Origin: an uncultured Oscillospiraceae bacterium
GTDB taxonomy: Bacteria; Bacillota; Clostridia; Oscillospirales; Oscillospiraceae
DNA length: 22,029 bases
Assembly (NCBI GenBank): GCA_934565775.1
Contig: CAKTIN010000027.1
Span: 1-22,029 of the forward strand
Direction of reading: 5' to 3'
Below are positions 1 through 7,264 of the stretch, one piece after another; position 1 is the first letter of the stretch, and every line of letters starts with the position of its first letter. The notes beneath the pieces were generated by a model. That model was not told where the DNA came from. It made no database searches and was given only the letters and a program-made list of their open reading frames with translations. A program made the translations under genes and the position numbers.

Positions 1-313
1 GCAGCAGGTCGTTATCCTTGGCCAGATACAGGCCGGAGAAGGTATTGAATACGCTGCCGAAGGTCCCCAGCAGCACCGCGATCAGCGTCATCAGCGCGAA
101 GTACAGCCAGTCCATTCCCACCGCCAGGAACGGCCCGCAGATAGAATAGGCCAGGAAGGCAAACATACCGCCCAGCAGCCCCACCATCAGCAGGGCAAAC
201 AGGATGATATAGGCGGCGATCGCACCCTTAGAGCGCTTCTTGTTTGTCTTGGGATTATAGAAGTAGCTGCGGAAAATCTCCGTCAGCTGCTTGCGCACCA
301 GCAAACTCAGCAT
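1..313 (-). CDS. ABC-2 type transporter permease, N-terminal part (runs off the window)
   Basis: This is the first 104 codons of an integral-membrane ABC permease; the rest lies beyond base 1. The start is the ATG at 313. It lies within the end of the ATPase gene (ATGCTGA, 7-nt overlap), so translation is probably coupled. The N-terminus (MLSLLVRKQLTEIFRSYF) is basic and cytoplasmic. It is followed by a hydrophobic segment at about residues 31-58 (AAYIILFALLMVGLLGGM) and a second at about 67-92. This layout fits the large ABC-2 exporter permeases that pair with a single separate ATPase in Clostridia. The substrate cannot be inferred. Together with the ATPase and the upstream TetR regulator it looks like a regulated export system. 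The family call rests on context and N-terminal pattern only. Confidence 0.8.
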   Translation of the reverse strand, partial: MLSLLVRKQLTEIFRSYFYNPKTNKKRSKGAIAAYIILFALLMVGLLGGMFAFLAYSICGPFLAVGMDWLYFALMTLIAVLLGTFGSVFNTFSGLYLAKDNDLL

Positions 314-1023
314 ACCGTATCATCCTCCAGCTCCAGGAACACGTCCTCCAGCGAATCGTCTCCCTTGACCTCCTCCATGGTGCCGGACCGGATCAGCTTG
401 CCGCTCTTGATAATGGCGACCTTGTCGCAGAGCTTTTCCGCCACCTCCAGCACATGGGTGGAGAAGAAGATTGCGCCGCCCTGGTCGCAGACCTCCCGCA
501 TCATGCCCTTGAGCAGGTGGGATGCCTTGGGGTCCAGGCCCACGAAGGGCTCATCCATAATAATCAGCTTCGGCGCATGGAGCCACGCGGCAATAATTGC
601 CAGCTTCTGCTTCATGCCATGGGAATAGGAGGCAATGGGCTGCGCCAGATCCTGGGTCAGCTCAAACAGGTCCCCATAGGTCCGGATCCGGGCCTTGCGG
701 TCCGCCGGGCTCACGCCAAAAATATCCGCAACAAAGTTCAGATACTGGATCCCGGACATAAATTCGTACAGATCCGGGTTATCCGGGATGTAGGCAAGCT
801 TCCGCTTGCAGCCCAGGGGATCCTCCCGAATGGAGGTGCCGTCAATGCGGATCTCTCCCGCGTCAAACTGCAAAATCCCCACCACAGACTTCAGCGTCGT
901 GGTCTTGCCTGCGCCGTTGTGCCCAATAAAGCCGTAAATCTCCCCGGGGGCGATGTGCAGACTCAGGTCGTCCACCGCCTTCTTCTCCCCGTAAGTCTTG
1001 GTCAAATGTTGAATTTCCAGCAT
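307..1023 (-). CDS. ABC transporter ATP-binding protein (ABC-2 / multidrug-type)
   Basis: A 238-residue nucleotide-binding subunit that powers the permease encoded just downstream. Visible motifs are Walker A GHNGAGKTT (residues 34-42), a divergent signature SHGMKQK, Walker B LIIMDEPFVGLDP with the D-loop, and the H-loop in STHVLE. The Q-loop region reads AYIPDNPDLYEFM and has no glutamine, which is common in ABC-2 exporters. The start at 1023 is chosen because AGGAGG sits 7 nt before it; an in-frame ATG 8 codons upstream would place the ribosome site inside the gene. It begins 17 nt after the TetR stop and overlaps the permease start by 7 nt, so the three genes form one operon. The substrate is unknown. 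Confidence 0.93.
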   Translation of the reverse strand: MLEIQHLTKTYGEKKAVDDLSLHIAPGEIYGFIGHNGAGKTTTLKSVVGILQFDAGEIRIDGTSIREDPLGCKRKLAYIPDNPDLYEFMSGIQYLNFVADIFGVSPADRKARIRTYGDLFELTQDLAQPIASYSHGMKQKLAIIAAWLHAPKLIIMDEPFVGLDPKASHLLKGMMREVCDQGGAIFFSTHVLEVAEKLCDKVAIIKSGKLIRSGTMEEVKGDDSLEDVFLELEDDTVC

Positions 1024-1040
1024 TTCTTTTCCTCCTTGCC

Positions 1041-1673
1041 TTAGCAATTCTCACTGGTTTTTTCCATTAGCTTTTGAAACTCCATGTCTCGGTCATACTT
1101 CCCTGCCGCAAAGCCCGGTACCTCCTTGATGGCCTTGCAGATGCCCAGGCTCATGCCCGTCAGGATCTCCCCCAGTTCCCGGTCCGAGTAGGGGCAGTCC
1201 CCCGTTACGATCAGCGTCGCCATACCGTGCACCGTCAGCCACATATCCCGGAAGTACATCTCTGCCTCCTGGGGGGTGATCCGGTAGACCCGCACCAGGG
1301 AGTCCCGGACCATAGTCAGGGTGCGGGTCATGGCCGCAATGGCGCTGCCGCCCTCCTCCGGCGTGAGAAACAGCAGGCGGTACAGCGTGGGATTCTCCTT
1401 CACGAAGCGGAGATACTCCACGCCAACTCCAAAGAAGGGCCACTCCGACCGGAGCCCCCGCTGGATATAGGCCTCATAGGCCTCCTCCGCTGCGCCCCGT
1501 ACCGCACGCTTCAGCTCCTCCATAGTTCTGAAGCAGGTAAAGACCGGCTGAGTGGAGACGCCAAGTTCCCGCGCCAGAGATTTCGCGGTCAGCGCGTCCA
1601 TTCCTTTCTCCCGGACCAGGCGGAGCGCCGCATCCGTCATCTCTTCCCGGGTAAACTTATTCTTCGGGGCCAT
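1041..1673 (-). CDS. TetR/AcrR-family transcriptional regulator
   Basis: A 210-residue DNA-binding protein, normal length for TetR. The N-terminal helix-turn-helix spans about residues 10-55 (ALTAKSLARELGVSTQPVF at 27-45, then MEELKRAV). The aromatic position after the recognition helix, usually YRHF, reads TCFRT here. The C-terminal ligand/dimer domain is helical, with an EYLRFVKENP segment typical of one TetR_C group. The start at 1673 is preceded by AAAGGA at a good distance. A longer open frame to 1799 runs through the terminator of the upstream guaB gene and is not credible. It is the first gene of the ABC operon. A perfect inverted repeat 16 nt upstream of its start codon is a likely autorepression site. 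The inducer is unknown, possibly a substrate of the pump. Confidence 0.92.
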   Translation of the reverse strand: MAPKNKFTREEMTDAALRLVREKGMDALTAKSLARELGVSTQPVFTCFRTMEELKRAVRGAAEEAYEAYIQRGLRSEWPFFGVGVEYLRFVKENPTLYRLLFLTPEEGGSAIAAMTRTLTMVRDSLVRVYRITPQEAEMYFRDMWLTVHGMATLIVTGDCPYSDRELGEILTGMSLGICKAIKEVPGFAAGKYDRDMEFQKLMEKTSENC

Positions 1674-1688
1674 GGTCTCATCCTTTCT

Positions 1689-1712
1689 GATATATATTCC
1701 GCAATATATATC
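1689..1712. promoter_or_regulatory. Inverted repeat, probable TetR operator
   Basis: Perfect 10-bp arms GATATATATT and AATATATATC are separated by CCGC. The repeat sits just downstream of the -10 box of the tetR promoter, at the expected transcription start, and 16 nt before the tetR start codon. Size, symmetry and position are what is expected of a TetR-family autoregulatory operator; binding itself is inferred. Confidence 0.75.
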
Positions 1713-1719
1713 GGCGACT

Positions 1720-1748
1720 ATAATACACCCTCTTCCGCGTTTTGTCAA
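1720..1748 (-). promoter_or_regulatory. SigA-type promoter of the tetR-ABC operon
   Basis: On the minus strand, TTGACA (1743-1748) and TATTAT (1720-1725) are separated by exactly 17 nt. The start site would fall near 1712, inside or at the edge of the inverted repeat. Confidence 0.8.
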
Positions 1749-1751
1749 GGC

Positions 1752-1810
1752 AAAAAAGCCCCGGCCCTTGCCGGGTCCCCAAGCCGGGGGCCTTGGCAAA
1801 AGCCGGGGCT
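1752..1810 (-). terminator. Rho-independent terminator after guaB
   Basis: On the minus strand AGCCCCGGC pairs with GCCGGGGCT (outer stem 1802-1810 with 1757-1765), closed around a GC-rich interior that can form further hairpins, and followed by TTTTT. It lies 13 nt after the guaB stop and directly abuts the -35 box of the tetR promoter, so it insulates the two units. Confidence 0.75.
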
Positions 1811-1823
1811 ATAGAATTTCTTT

Positions 1824-3329
1824 TTACTTTCCGCTGCCGGTCACATGGAGGGTCACATCGTGATACCCGCCCTCCACAATAGAGGTCGCGGACACCAGCG
1901 TGAGCTTCGCGTCCCGGTGCAGATCCGCAATATTGATCACGCCGCAGTTGCACATGGTGCTCTTCATCTTATACAGGCTGGCCTCCACGTTGTCCCGCAG
2001 GGCGCCGGCGTAGGTCACATAGGAATCCACGCCCTCCTCAAAGCTGAGTTTCGAGGAGCCGCCCAGGTCATAGCGCTGCCAGTTCCGGGCCCGGGTTGTC
2101 CCCTCGCCCCAGTACTCCTTCATGTACGCGCCGTTGACCATAACCTTATTGGTGGGGCTCTCGTCAAACCGGGCAAAGTACCGGCCCAGCATCAGGAAAT
2201 CCGCGCCCATGGCCAGGGCCAGGGTCATATGATAATCGTGAACAATGCCGCCGTCAGAGCAGATGGGCACATAGACGCCGGTCTTTTCAAAATACTCATC
2301 CCGGGCTGCGGCCACCTCGATCAGCGCCGTCGCCTGGCCCCGGCCGATGCCCTTGGTCTCCCGGGTGATGCAGATGGAGCCGCCGCCGATGCCGACCTTC
2401 ACAAAGTCCGCCCCGGCCTCCGCCAGGAATAGGAACCCGTCCCGGTCTACCACGTTGCCCGCGCCGATCTTCACCTTGTCGCCATAGGTCTGCCGGACCC
2501 ACTGGAGAGTCTTTTTCTGCCAGCAGGAATAGCCCTCGGAGGAGTCAATGCACAGCACGTCCGCTCCCGCCTCCAGCAGGGCGGGAATCCGGGTCTCATA
2601 GTCCCGGGTGTTGATGCCCGCGCCCACCAGCAGCCGCTTGTCCCCATCCAGCAGCTCCAGGGGATGGTCCTTATGCTGGGCATAGTCCTTCCGGAACACG
2701 AAATGCAGCAGATGGCCCTGCTCGTCCACAATGGGCAGGGAGTTCAGCTTATGCTCCCAGATAATGTCGTTGGCCTCCTTCAGCGTCGTCTCCGCCGGAG
2801 CGGTGACCAGCTTCTCCCGGGGGGTCATAAAGGTCTTGACCTTGTCGGCGGGGGACATCCGGGAGACCCGATAGTCCCGGCTGGAAACGATCCCCAGGAG
2901 CTTGCCGTTGGCCGTGCCGTCGTCGGTAATGGCCACCGTGGAGAAGCCGTTCTTTTCCTTCAGGGCCAGAACGTCCGCCAGGGTGCTGTCCGGCGTCAGG
3001 TTGGAGGCGGAAACCACAAAGCCGGCCTTGTGATTCTTCACCTTGTAGACCATCGCGGCCTCCGTCTCAATGGACTGGGAGCCATAGATAAAAGACAGAC
3101 CGCCTTCTCTGGCCAGGGCAATGCCCATGGTATCATCGGAGACGGACTGCATAATCGCGGACGTCAGGGGAATATTCAGGGTAATCGCAGGCTCCTCCAC
3201 ACCCTTGCGGTACTTGACCAGCGGCGTGCGCAGGGACACATTGCCCGGCACACACGCCTCGGAGGTATAACCGGGAATGAGCAGGTACTCGCTGAAGGTA
3301 TGAGAGGGTTCGTTGCAATAATGAGCCAT
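1824..3329 (-). CDS. guaB: Inosine-5'-monophosphate dehydrogenase (Tritrichomonas-like type)
   Basis: Oxidises IMP to XMP with NAD+, the committed step of GTP synthesis, in the cytoplasm. 501 residues. The barrel is interrupted by a CBS pair at about residues 105-220. The catalytic loop reads [12 protein letters not shown] with Cys320; most bacterial enzymes read GPGSICTTR. The flap carries the Arg-Tyr dyad in NWQRYDLGG. The overall sequence ([15 protein letters not shown] start, [28 protein letters not shown]) closely resembles, from memory, the protist Tritrichomonas foetus enzyme rather than Bacillus GuaB. Start: ATG at 3329 has AGGAGG 9 nt upstream; an in-frame TTG at 3338 abuts that site and is rejected. 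It lies 32 nt after the yitT-family gene, so it is probably cotranscribed, and ends at a terminator. Confidence 0.96.
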   Translation of the reverse strand: MAHYCNEPSHTFSEYLLIPGYTSEACVPGNVSLRTPLVKYRKGVEEPAITLNIPLTSAIMQSVSDDTMGIALAREGGLSFIYGSQSIETEAAMVYKVKNHKAGFVVSASNLTPDSTLADVLALKEKNGFSTVAITDDGTANGKLLGIVSSRDYRVSRMSPADKVKTFMTPREKLVTAPAETTLKEANDIIWEHKLNSLPIVDEQGHLLHFVFRKDYAQHKDHPLELLDGDKRLLVGAGINTRDYETRIPALLEAGADVLCIDSSEGYSCWQKKTLQWVRQTYGDKVKIGAGNVVDRDGFLFLAEAGADFVKVGIGGGSICITRETKGIGRGQATALIEVAAARDEYFEKTGVYVPICSDGGIVHDYHMTLALAMGADFLMLGRYFARFDESPTNKVMVNGAYMKEYWGEGTTRARNWQRYDLGGSSKLSFEEGVDSYVTYAGALRDNVEASLYKMKSTMCNCGVINIADLHRDAKLTLVSATSIVEGGYHDVTLHVTGSGK

Positions 3330-3361
3330 TGGGGACAACCTCCTAATAAAAATTGCATCTA

Positions 3362-4285
3362 TTATACACTCTTATCGGGGTCCGTGTCAAATAGATTATT
3401 CTTCGCCTGGCCGTTTTTTTGAATGTGCTTGAAGTTACCCACCACCTCACTCACCTGGCTCATGCAGGCAAAGGTCCCGGGGTAGCGGCGAATGATATTT
3501 TGCAGCTCCACCACCTGCCGCCGGTTCACGATGCAGATCAGGACGCTGTGCTCCTGACCGGAGTACATTCCCGTCCCGTGGACCAGGGTGGTGGAGTGAT
3601 GCAGCTTATGGATGATCTCCTTGGCAATCTCCTCGGAGGAATCCGTCACGATCTCAAAGCGCACCGCAGATTTCCCGGAGCGCAGCATGGTGTCGCTGAC
3701 GGTGGTGGTCAGAAAGCTGTAAATGATGCACAGGATCACCGGCTCCAGCTTGTAGCCATAGACAAAATAGGACAACACCGCCACGATCACGTTGATTACA
3801 AAGGTCACCTTCAGAAAGTTCAGCTCCGGCGCCCGCTTGTGGATCAGCGCGGCAATGAAATCCGTCCCTCCGGTGGTGCCGCCCATCCGCATGGTGGAGC
3901 AGTAGCAGAAGCCGTTGATAATGCCGGCCACCATGGGCCCCAGAATGGTGCTGGTGCCGTTGTCCGTGTCATAGGCGAAGCGGTCCATAGGCAGCCGCTG
4001 AAACACCAGGAGCATCAGGGAAAAGGCCACGGCATACAGCAGGCTCCGCACCGCCAGGCGCCGGTTCACAAACCGGAAGGCCAGCAGCGCCAGAGGCACA
4101 TTTAAAAGCAAAGACAGATAGCCCATGGAGAAATGAAACACATACTGCACCATGGTCATCAGGCCATTCAGGCCGGAGGGGGCAAAGCTGTTGGGGAACA
4201 CAAACAGAGTATAATTCAGCGCAGCCAGAGCCGCCACGCCAACCACGGCGCAGTCCGTCAGCAGCCGCCGCAAAAATGCTTTCAT
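3362..4285 (-). CDS. YitT-family membrane protein (YitT core plus C-terminal DUF2179)
   Basis: A 307-residue inner-membrane protein of unknown function. Hydrophobic segments fall at about residues 11-31, 40-70, 80-98, 112-130, 158-177 and 181-196, including the conserved [11 protein letters not shown] stretch (133-143) typical of YitT proteins. A soluble C-terminal domain at about 208-288 ([17 protein letters not shown], then [16 protein letters not shown]) is DUF2179. The start at 4285 is chosen because a longer frame to 4489 runs through the hairpin and the end of murA. The ribosome site is weak (AAAGAGAG about 13 nt upstream). Transport has been proposed for the family but the substrate is not established. 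It precedes guaB with a 32-nt gap. Confidence 0.9.
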   Translation of the reverse strand: MKAFLRRLLTDCAVVGVAALAALNYTLFVFPNSFAPSGLNGLMTMVQYVFHFSMGYLSLLLNVPLALLAFRFVNRRLAVRSLLYAVAFSLMLLVFQRLPMDRFAYDTDNGTSTILGPMVAGIINGFCYCSTMRMGGTTGGTDFIAALIHKRAPELNFLKVTFVINVIVAVLSYFVYGYKLEPVILCIIYSFLTTTVSDTMLRSGKSAVRFEIVTDSSEEIAKEIIHKLHHSTTLVHGTGMYSGQEHSVLICIVNRRQVVELQNIIRRYPGTFACMSQVSEVVGNFKHIQKNGQAKNNLFDTDPDKSV

Positions 4286-4317
4286 AAGGTAATTCTCTCT
4301 TTCTTCGTTTCGCTTAA

Positions 4318-4348
4318 ATGCTGCAAGCCGGAATCCGGCTTGCAGCAT
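4318..4348 (-). terminator. Hairpin after murA, probable terminator
   Basis: A perfect 13-bp stem (ATGCTGCAAGCCG with CGGCTTGCAGCAT) around a 5-nt loop, starting 10 nt after the murA stop. The following minus-strand sequence is only TTTAAG, so termination may be incomplete and allow read-through into the yitT-family gene. Confidence 0.55.
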
Positions 4349-4375
4349 AATAGATTCTTTAATCCGTCGTTTCCA
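4347..4375 (-). promoter_or_regulatory. Possible promoter for yitT-guaB (weak)
   Basis: Minus strand TGGAAA (4370-4375) and TATTAT (4347-4352) with a 17-nt spacer. The -35 match is 4 of 6. It overlaps the end of murA and the start of the hairpin, so it is only a candidate. Confidence 0.3.
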
Positions 4376-5624
4376 GGCGCTGGATCTCCGCGCCCAGGGC
4401 CGTGAGCTTTTCCACGATCCGCTCGTAGCCCCGCTCAATGTACTGGATCTGCTCCACCACGGTCTCCCCCTGGGCCGCCAGACCGGCAATGACCAGGGCC
4501 GCGCCCGCCCGCAGGTCCGGCGCCGTCACTCTGGCCCCCCTCAGGCCGCTCACGCCCCGGATGACCGCCGTCTCCCCGTTGACCTGGATGTCCGCGCCCA
4601 TGGCGCGGAGCTCCTCGCAGTAGCCGAAGCGGGTGGCATAAATGCTCTCCGTAATGCGGCTGACCCCCTCCGCCAGAGCCATGCACACGCAGATCTGGCT
4701 CTGCATATCCGTGGGGAAGCCGGGGTACGGCAGTGTCTTGACCGTAGCCCAGCGCAGGCGCTTGGTGGCCTGCACCCGGATGGCATCGTCAAATTCAATG
4801 ACCCGCGCGCCCATCTCCCGGAGCTTGGAGCTGATGCAGTCCATATGCTTGGGAATCACATTCTGCACCAGAACGTTTCCCCCGGTGGCAGCGGCCGCCG
4901 CCATATAGGTCCCCGCCTCGATCTGATCGGGGATGATGGAATACAGGCCGCCATGAAGGCTCTTGACTCCGCGAATTTTGATCATATCCGTGCCTGCACC
5001 GAAAATCTTCGCGCCCATGGCATTCAGGAAGTTCGCCAGGTCCACAATGTGGGGCTCCTTCGCGGCGTTTTCAATGATGGTCTGCCCCGGCGTCAGCACG
5101 GCGGCAATCATAATATTGATGGTCGCCCCTACGCTTACCACGTCCAGGCTCACCCGGCCGCCGGCCAGCTCCCCCTGGGCCTGCGCAGAAATGGAGTCCT
5201 CGGTAGTCTCCACCTCCGCGCCCAGGACCCGGAAGCCCTTGATATGCTGATCGATGGGGCGGGTCGCAAAGGCGCAGCCGCCGGGCATGGCCACATGGGA
5301 CCGGCCAAAGCGCCCCAGCTGGGCGCCGATCAGGTAATAGGAGGCCCGGATCTCCCGCACCAGCTCCGGATTCGGCTCTACGCAGGCCGCGTCCGTGCAG
5401 TCGATCTCCACCGTACTGCGGTCCAGGTGCCGGACCGAGGCGCCCATGCTCTCCAGAATTCTCAGCAGCAGCCGCACGTCGGAAATATCCGGCACGTTCT
5501 CGATCACGCAGGGGCCCTTGACCAGCAGCGTCGCCGGAATAATGGCCACAGCCGCGTTCTTTGCACCGCTGACCAGAACCGTCCCCTCCAGGGGGCGGCC
5601 GCCGTTGATTTTATACTGTAGCAT
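4359..5624 (-). CDS. murA: UDP-N-acetylglucosamine 1-carboxyvinyltransferase
   Basis: Transfers enolpyruvate from PEP to UDP-GlcNAc, the first committed step of peptidoglycan synthesis, in the cytoplasm; target of fosfomycin. 421 residues, normal for MurA. It shows the substrate-binding Lys22-Asn23 in VSGAKNAAV, the catalytic loop MPGGCAF with Cys117 (equivalent to E. coli Cys115, so a fosfomycin-sensitive type is expected), and PGFPTDMQ carrying the conserved catalytic aspartate. The start at 5624 gives the canonical MLQYKINGGRPLEGTV N-terminus, with AGGA about 12 nt upstream. A longer frame to 5741 would include the promoter. Firmicutes often carry two MurA paralogues and I cannot say which this is. 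It has its own promoter and a hairpin downstream. Confidence 0.96.
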   Translation of the reverse strand: MLQYKINGGRPLEGTVLVSGAKNAAVAIIPATLLVKGPCVIENVPDISDVRLLLRILESMGASVRHLDRSTVEIDCTDAACVEPNPELVREIRASYYLIGAQLGRFGRSHVAMPGGCAFATRPIDQHIKGFRVLGAEVETTEDSISAQAQGELAGGRVSLDVVSVGATINIMIAAVLTPGQTIIENAAKEPHIVDLANFLNAMGAKIFGAGTDMIKIRGVKSLHGGLYSIIPDQIEAGTYMAAAAATGGNVLVQNVIPKHMDCISSKLREMGARVIEFDDAIRVQATKRLRWATVKTLPYPGFPTDMQSQICVCMALAEGVSRITESIYATRFGYCEELRAMGADIQVNGETAVIRGVSGLRGARVTAPDLRAGAALVIAGLAAQGETVVEQIQYIERGYERIVEKLTALGAEIQRLETTD

Positions 5625-5662
5625 GCGCAAACACATCCTAAAAAGCGATTTTCCCAGGAAAA

Positions 5663-5682
5663 GGGCGCAAAAAACTGCGCCC
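5663..5682 (-). other. Leader hairpin between the murA promoter and gene
   Basis: Minus strand GGGCGCA and TGCGCCC form a 7-bp stem around a 6-nt loop, GTTTTT, and are followed by TTTTCC. It lies about 20 nt downstream of the predicted transcript start. It could be a weak attenuator or merely a stabilising 5' structure. Confidence 0.35.
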
Positions 5683-5699
5683 GCCCTAAGCCAAAGTAC

Positions 5700-5728
5700 A
5701 CTATAGCACAAAAGCCGCCGTCTGTAAA
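5700..5728 (-). promoter_or_regulatory. SigA-type promoter of murA
   Basis: Minus strand TTTACA (5723-5728) and TATAGT (5700-5705) with a 17-nt spacer, about 75 nt upstream of the murA start. Confidence 0.7.
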
Positions 5729-5741
5729 GAAAAATGTGCAT

Positions 5742-5762
5742 CCCCCGGGGATTTCCCGGGAA
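5742..5762 (-). terminator. Possible weak terminator after the RsmF-type gene
   Basis: Minus strand CCCGGG (5755-5760) and CCCGGG (5744-5749) pair around a 5-nt loop and can be extended by G-U pairs. A TTTTT run follows only after 7-8 more bases, so termination strength is doubtful. It sits between the methyltransferase stop and the murA -35 box. Confidence 0.35.
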
Positions 5763-5769
5763 ATTCCCG

Positions 5770-7095
5770 CTAAAAACGCCGCAGGCCCTTGGGATAGTGG
5801 TTTTTCAGCACCCCGTCGGAGGCCTTGCCCCAGCCCAGGCTATAGCCCCCCGCCAGGACCAGAGTCCACCCCTTCCCGGCAAACGGGAGGGTCTGCCCCC
5901 GGAGGTAAGCGACGATCTCCGGCCCATCCGCCGGGAAATCCGCCTGGCTGGCCGCCCCCTTCAGCCACAGCGCCAGGCCATGGGCCGGGTCCAGGCGTCC
6001 CTTCTGGACGCTGCCCAGCTCCAGCCCCGGCCGCAGGATCTTCAGCCCCCGCAGCTCCGGCAGCTCCGGCGGAGCCCAGTACAGGCCGGTCCCGAAGGCG
6101 ACCGCCTTGCCCTCCGGCAGGGAGATTCCCAGCTCCCGGGCGAAGGCCTCCCACTGCTTGGGCAGCTGCGCCCCGGCGCACGCCTCCCCTCTGCCGGGCT
6201 CGCCCCCCAGCCGCTCCAGGAGGGCGGCAAAATGCCCCTCTCCCCGCAGCCTCTGGGGCCAGAGCCGGGCGGTGTTTTCCAAGTGCTCCGCCGGGTGCTC
6301 CACCAGGCGCCCGCTTCCTGGGGCAAAGCCCGGCCCGGAGACAGGCAGCAGGGCGAATTCCGGCGCCTGCTCCAGGAATCGGCTGATCGTCCCCTCGTTC
6401 TCCGCCGGGGCAAAGGTACAGGTGGAATACACCAGCCGCCCCCCGGGACGCAGCATCCGCCCGGCGCACTGCAGGATCTCCAGCTGCCGCTGGGCGCACA
6501 TGGCCACGGTCTCCGGGCTCCAGTCCGTCACCGCCGCCTCTTCCTTGCGGAACATCCCCTCCCCGGAGCAGGGGGCGTCCACCAAAATTTTGTCAAAATA
6601 GCCGGGAAAGCGCTCCGCCAGCCGGGCGGGCGTCTCGTTGAGCACCAGGGCGTTGGCGACCCCCAGCCGCTCGAGATTCCGGGCCAGGATCTTTGCCCGC
6701 TTGGGGGAATACTCGTTGCACACCAGCAGCCCCCGGCCCGCCATGGCCCCGGCCAGCTGGGTGCTTTTTCCCCCGGGGGCGGCGCACAGGTCCAGCACCC
6801 GCTCCCCGGGGCGCACCCCCAGCAGCGGCGCAGGGGCCATGGCGCTGGGCTCCTGCAAATAGTACAGCCCCGCCTCATGCCAGGGATGGAGCCCCGGCCG
6901 CTGGGCCGGGTCATAATAAAATCCGTCCTCCACCCAGGGCACCGGCTCCAGCCGGAAGGGCAGAGCCGCCTGCGCCCCCTTCAGCGGGTTCCGCCGGAGC
7001 CCCGGGGCGCGGGGCCGCTCATAGGCGGCTAAAAAGGCCGGGTACTCCTCCCCCAGCTGTTTCTGCATCCGCAGCAAAAATTCTTCCGGCAGCAT
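5770..7095 (-). CDS. rsmF: RsmB/NOP-family rRNA (cytosine-C5) methyltransferase, RsmF-like
   Basis: Probably methylates a cytosine of 16S rRNA using S-adenosylmethionine. 441 residues. SAM-binding motif I is LDLCAAPGGKST (101-112). Motif IV is DAPCSGEGMFRK with Cys176 and motif VI is STCTFAPAENE with the nucleophilic Cys226, the two-cysteine arrangement of the NOL1/NOP2/Sun group. The region after about 290 fits the RsmF C-terminal extension (GTGLYWAPPEL, GLKILRPGLELG, HGLALWL). The exact target cytosine is not readable from sequence. Start: ATG at 7095 has AGGAGG 5 nt upstream; the in-frame ATG at 7110 lies before that site. The coding sequence is extremely rich in G and C, which creates long spurious open frames on the other strand. 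Confidence 0.93.
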   Translation of the reverse strand: MLPEEFLLRMQKQLGEEYPAFLAAYERPRAPGLRRNPLKGAQAALPFRLEPVPWVEDGFYYDPAQRPGLHPWHEAGLYYLQEPSAMAPAPLLGVRPGERVLDLCAAPGGKSTQLAGAMAGRGLLVCNEYSPKRAKILARNLERLGVANALVLNETPARLAERFPGYFDKILVDAPCSGEGMFRKEEAAVTDWSPETVAMCAQRQLEILQCAGRMLRPGGRLVYSTCTFAPAENEGTISRFLEQAPEFALLPVSGPGFAPGSGRLVEHPAEHLENTARLWPQRLRGEGHFAALLERLGGEPGRGEACAGAQLPKQWEAFARELGISLPEGKAVAFGTGLYWAPPELPELRGLKILRPGLELGSVQKGRLDPAHGLALWLKGAASQADFPADGPEIVAYLRGQTLPFAGKGWTLVLAGGYSLGWGKASDGVLKNHYPKGLRRF

Positions 7096-7119
7096 AAGCG
7101 CCTCCTGCATTTTTTCTCT

Positions 7120-7148
7120 ATTCTATCACGCCGCGCGGCCCATTGCAA
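7120..7148 (-). promoter_or_regulatory. Promoter of the RsmF-type gene
   Basis: Minus strand TTGCAA (7143-7148) and TAGAAT (7120-7125) with a 17-nt spacer, 25 nt before the start codon. The -35 box is the centre of a 14-bp palindrome. Confidence 0.6.
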
Positions 7149-7152
7149 TGGG
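7139..7152. promoter_or_regulatory. 14-bp perfect palindrome in the divergent promoter region
   Basis: CCCATTGCAATGGG is its own reverse complement. It covers the -35 box of the minus-strand promoter and lies 30 nt upstream of the -35 box of the plus-strand pncB promoter. It is a possible binding site for a dimeric regulator; no regulator is identified. Confidence 0.4.
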
Positions 7153-7181
7153 TCCGGCCCATAGGCCTCCGCGAAAAGGAG

Positions 7182-7210
7182 TTGCATTTTTCCGGAAAAA
7201 AGGCTATAAT
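7182..7210 (+). promoter_or_regulatory. SigA-type promoter of pncB
   Basis: TTGCAT (7182-7187) and a perfect TATAAT (7205-7210) with a 17-nt spacer, giving a leader of about 48 nt. The leader is too short for a known NAD riboswitch and I see no such structure in it. Confidence 0.75.
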
Positions 7211-7264
7211 CTCACTAAGATTATCGGCCTCCGCCCACCGGATGCCGGGATAAGAGGTGCACCT

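Noticed and set aside
1674..1799. N-terminal extension of the TetR gene
   Set aside because: It would run through the promoter, inverted repeat and the guaB terminator; the ATG at 1673 has a ribosome site and gives the canonical N-terminus.
4286..4489. N-terminal extension of the YitT-family gene
   Set aside because: It overlaps the murA coding sequence in another frame and crosses the hairpin; the extra residues are Arg/Ser/Trp-rich with no family similarity.
5734..7032. A 432-codon plus-strand frame opposite the rRNA methyltransferase
   Set aside because: Gln/Pro/Arg/Gly-rich shadow of a very GC-rich gene; no recognisable domain.
7211..7264. Riboswitch in the pncB leader
   Set aside because: The leader is only about 48 nt after the predicted start site and shows no conserved riboswitch core or paired terminator.
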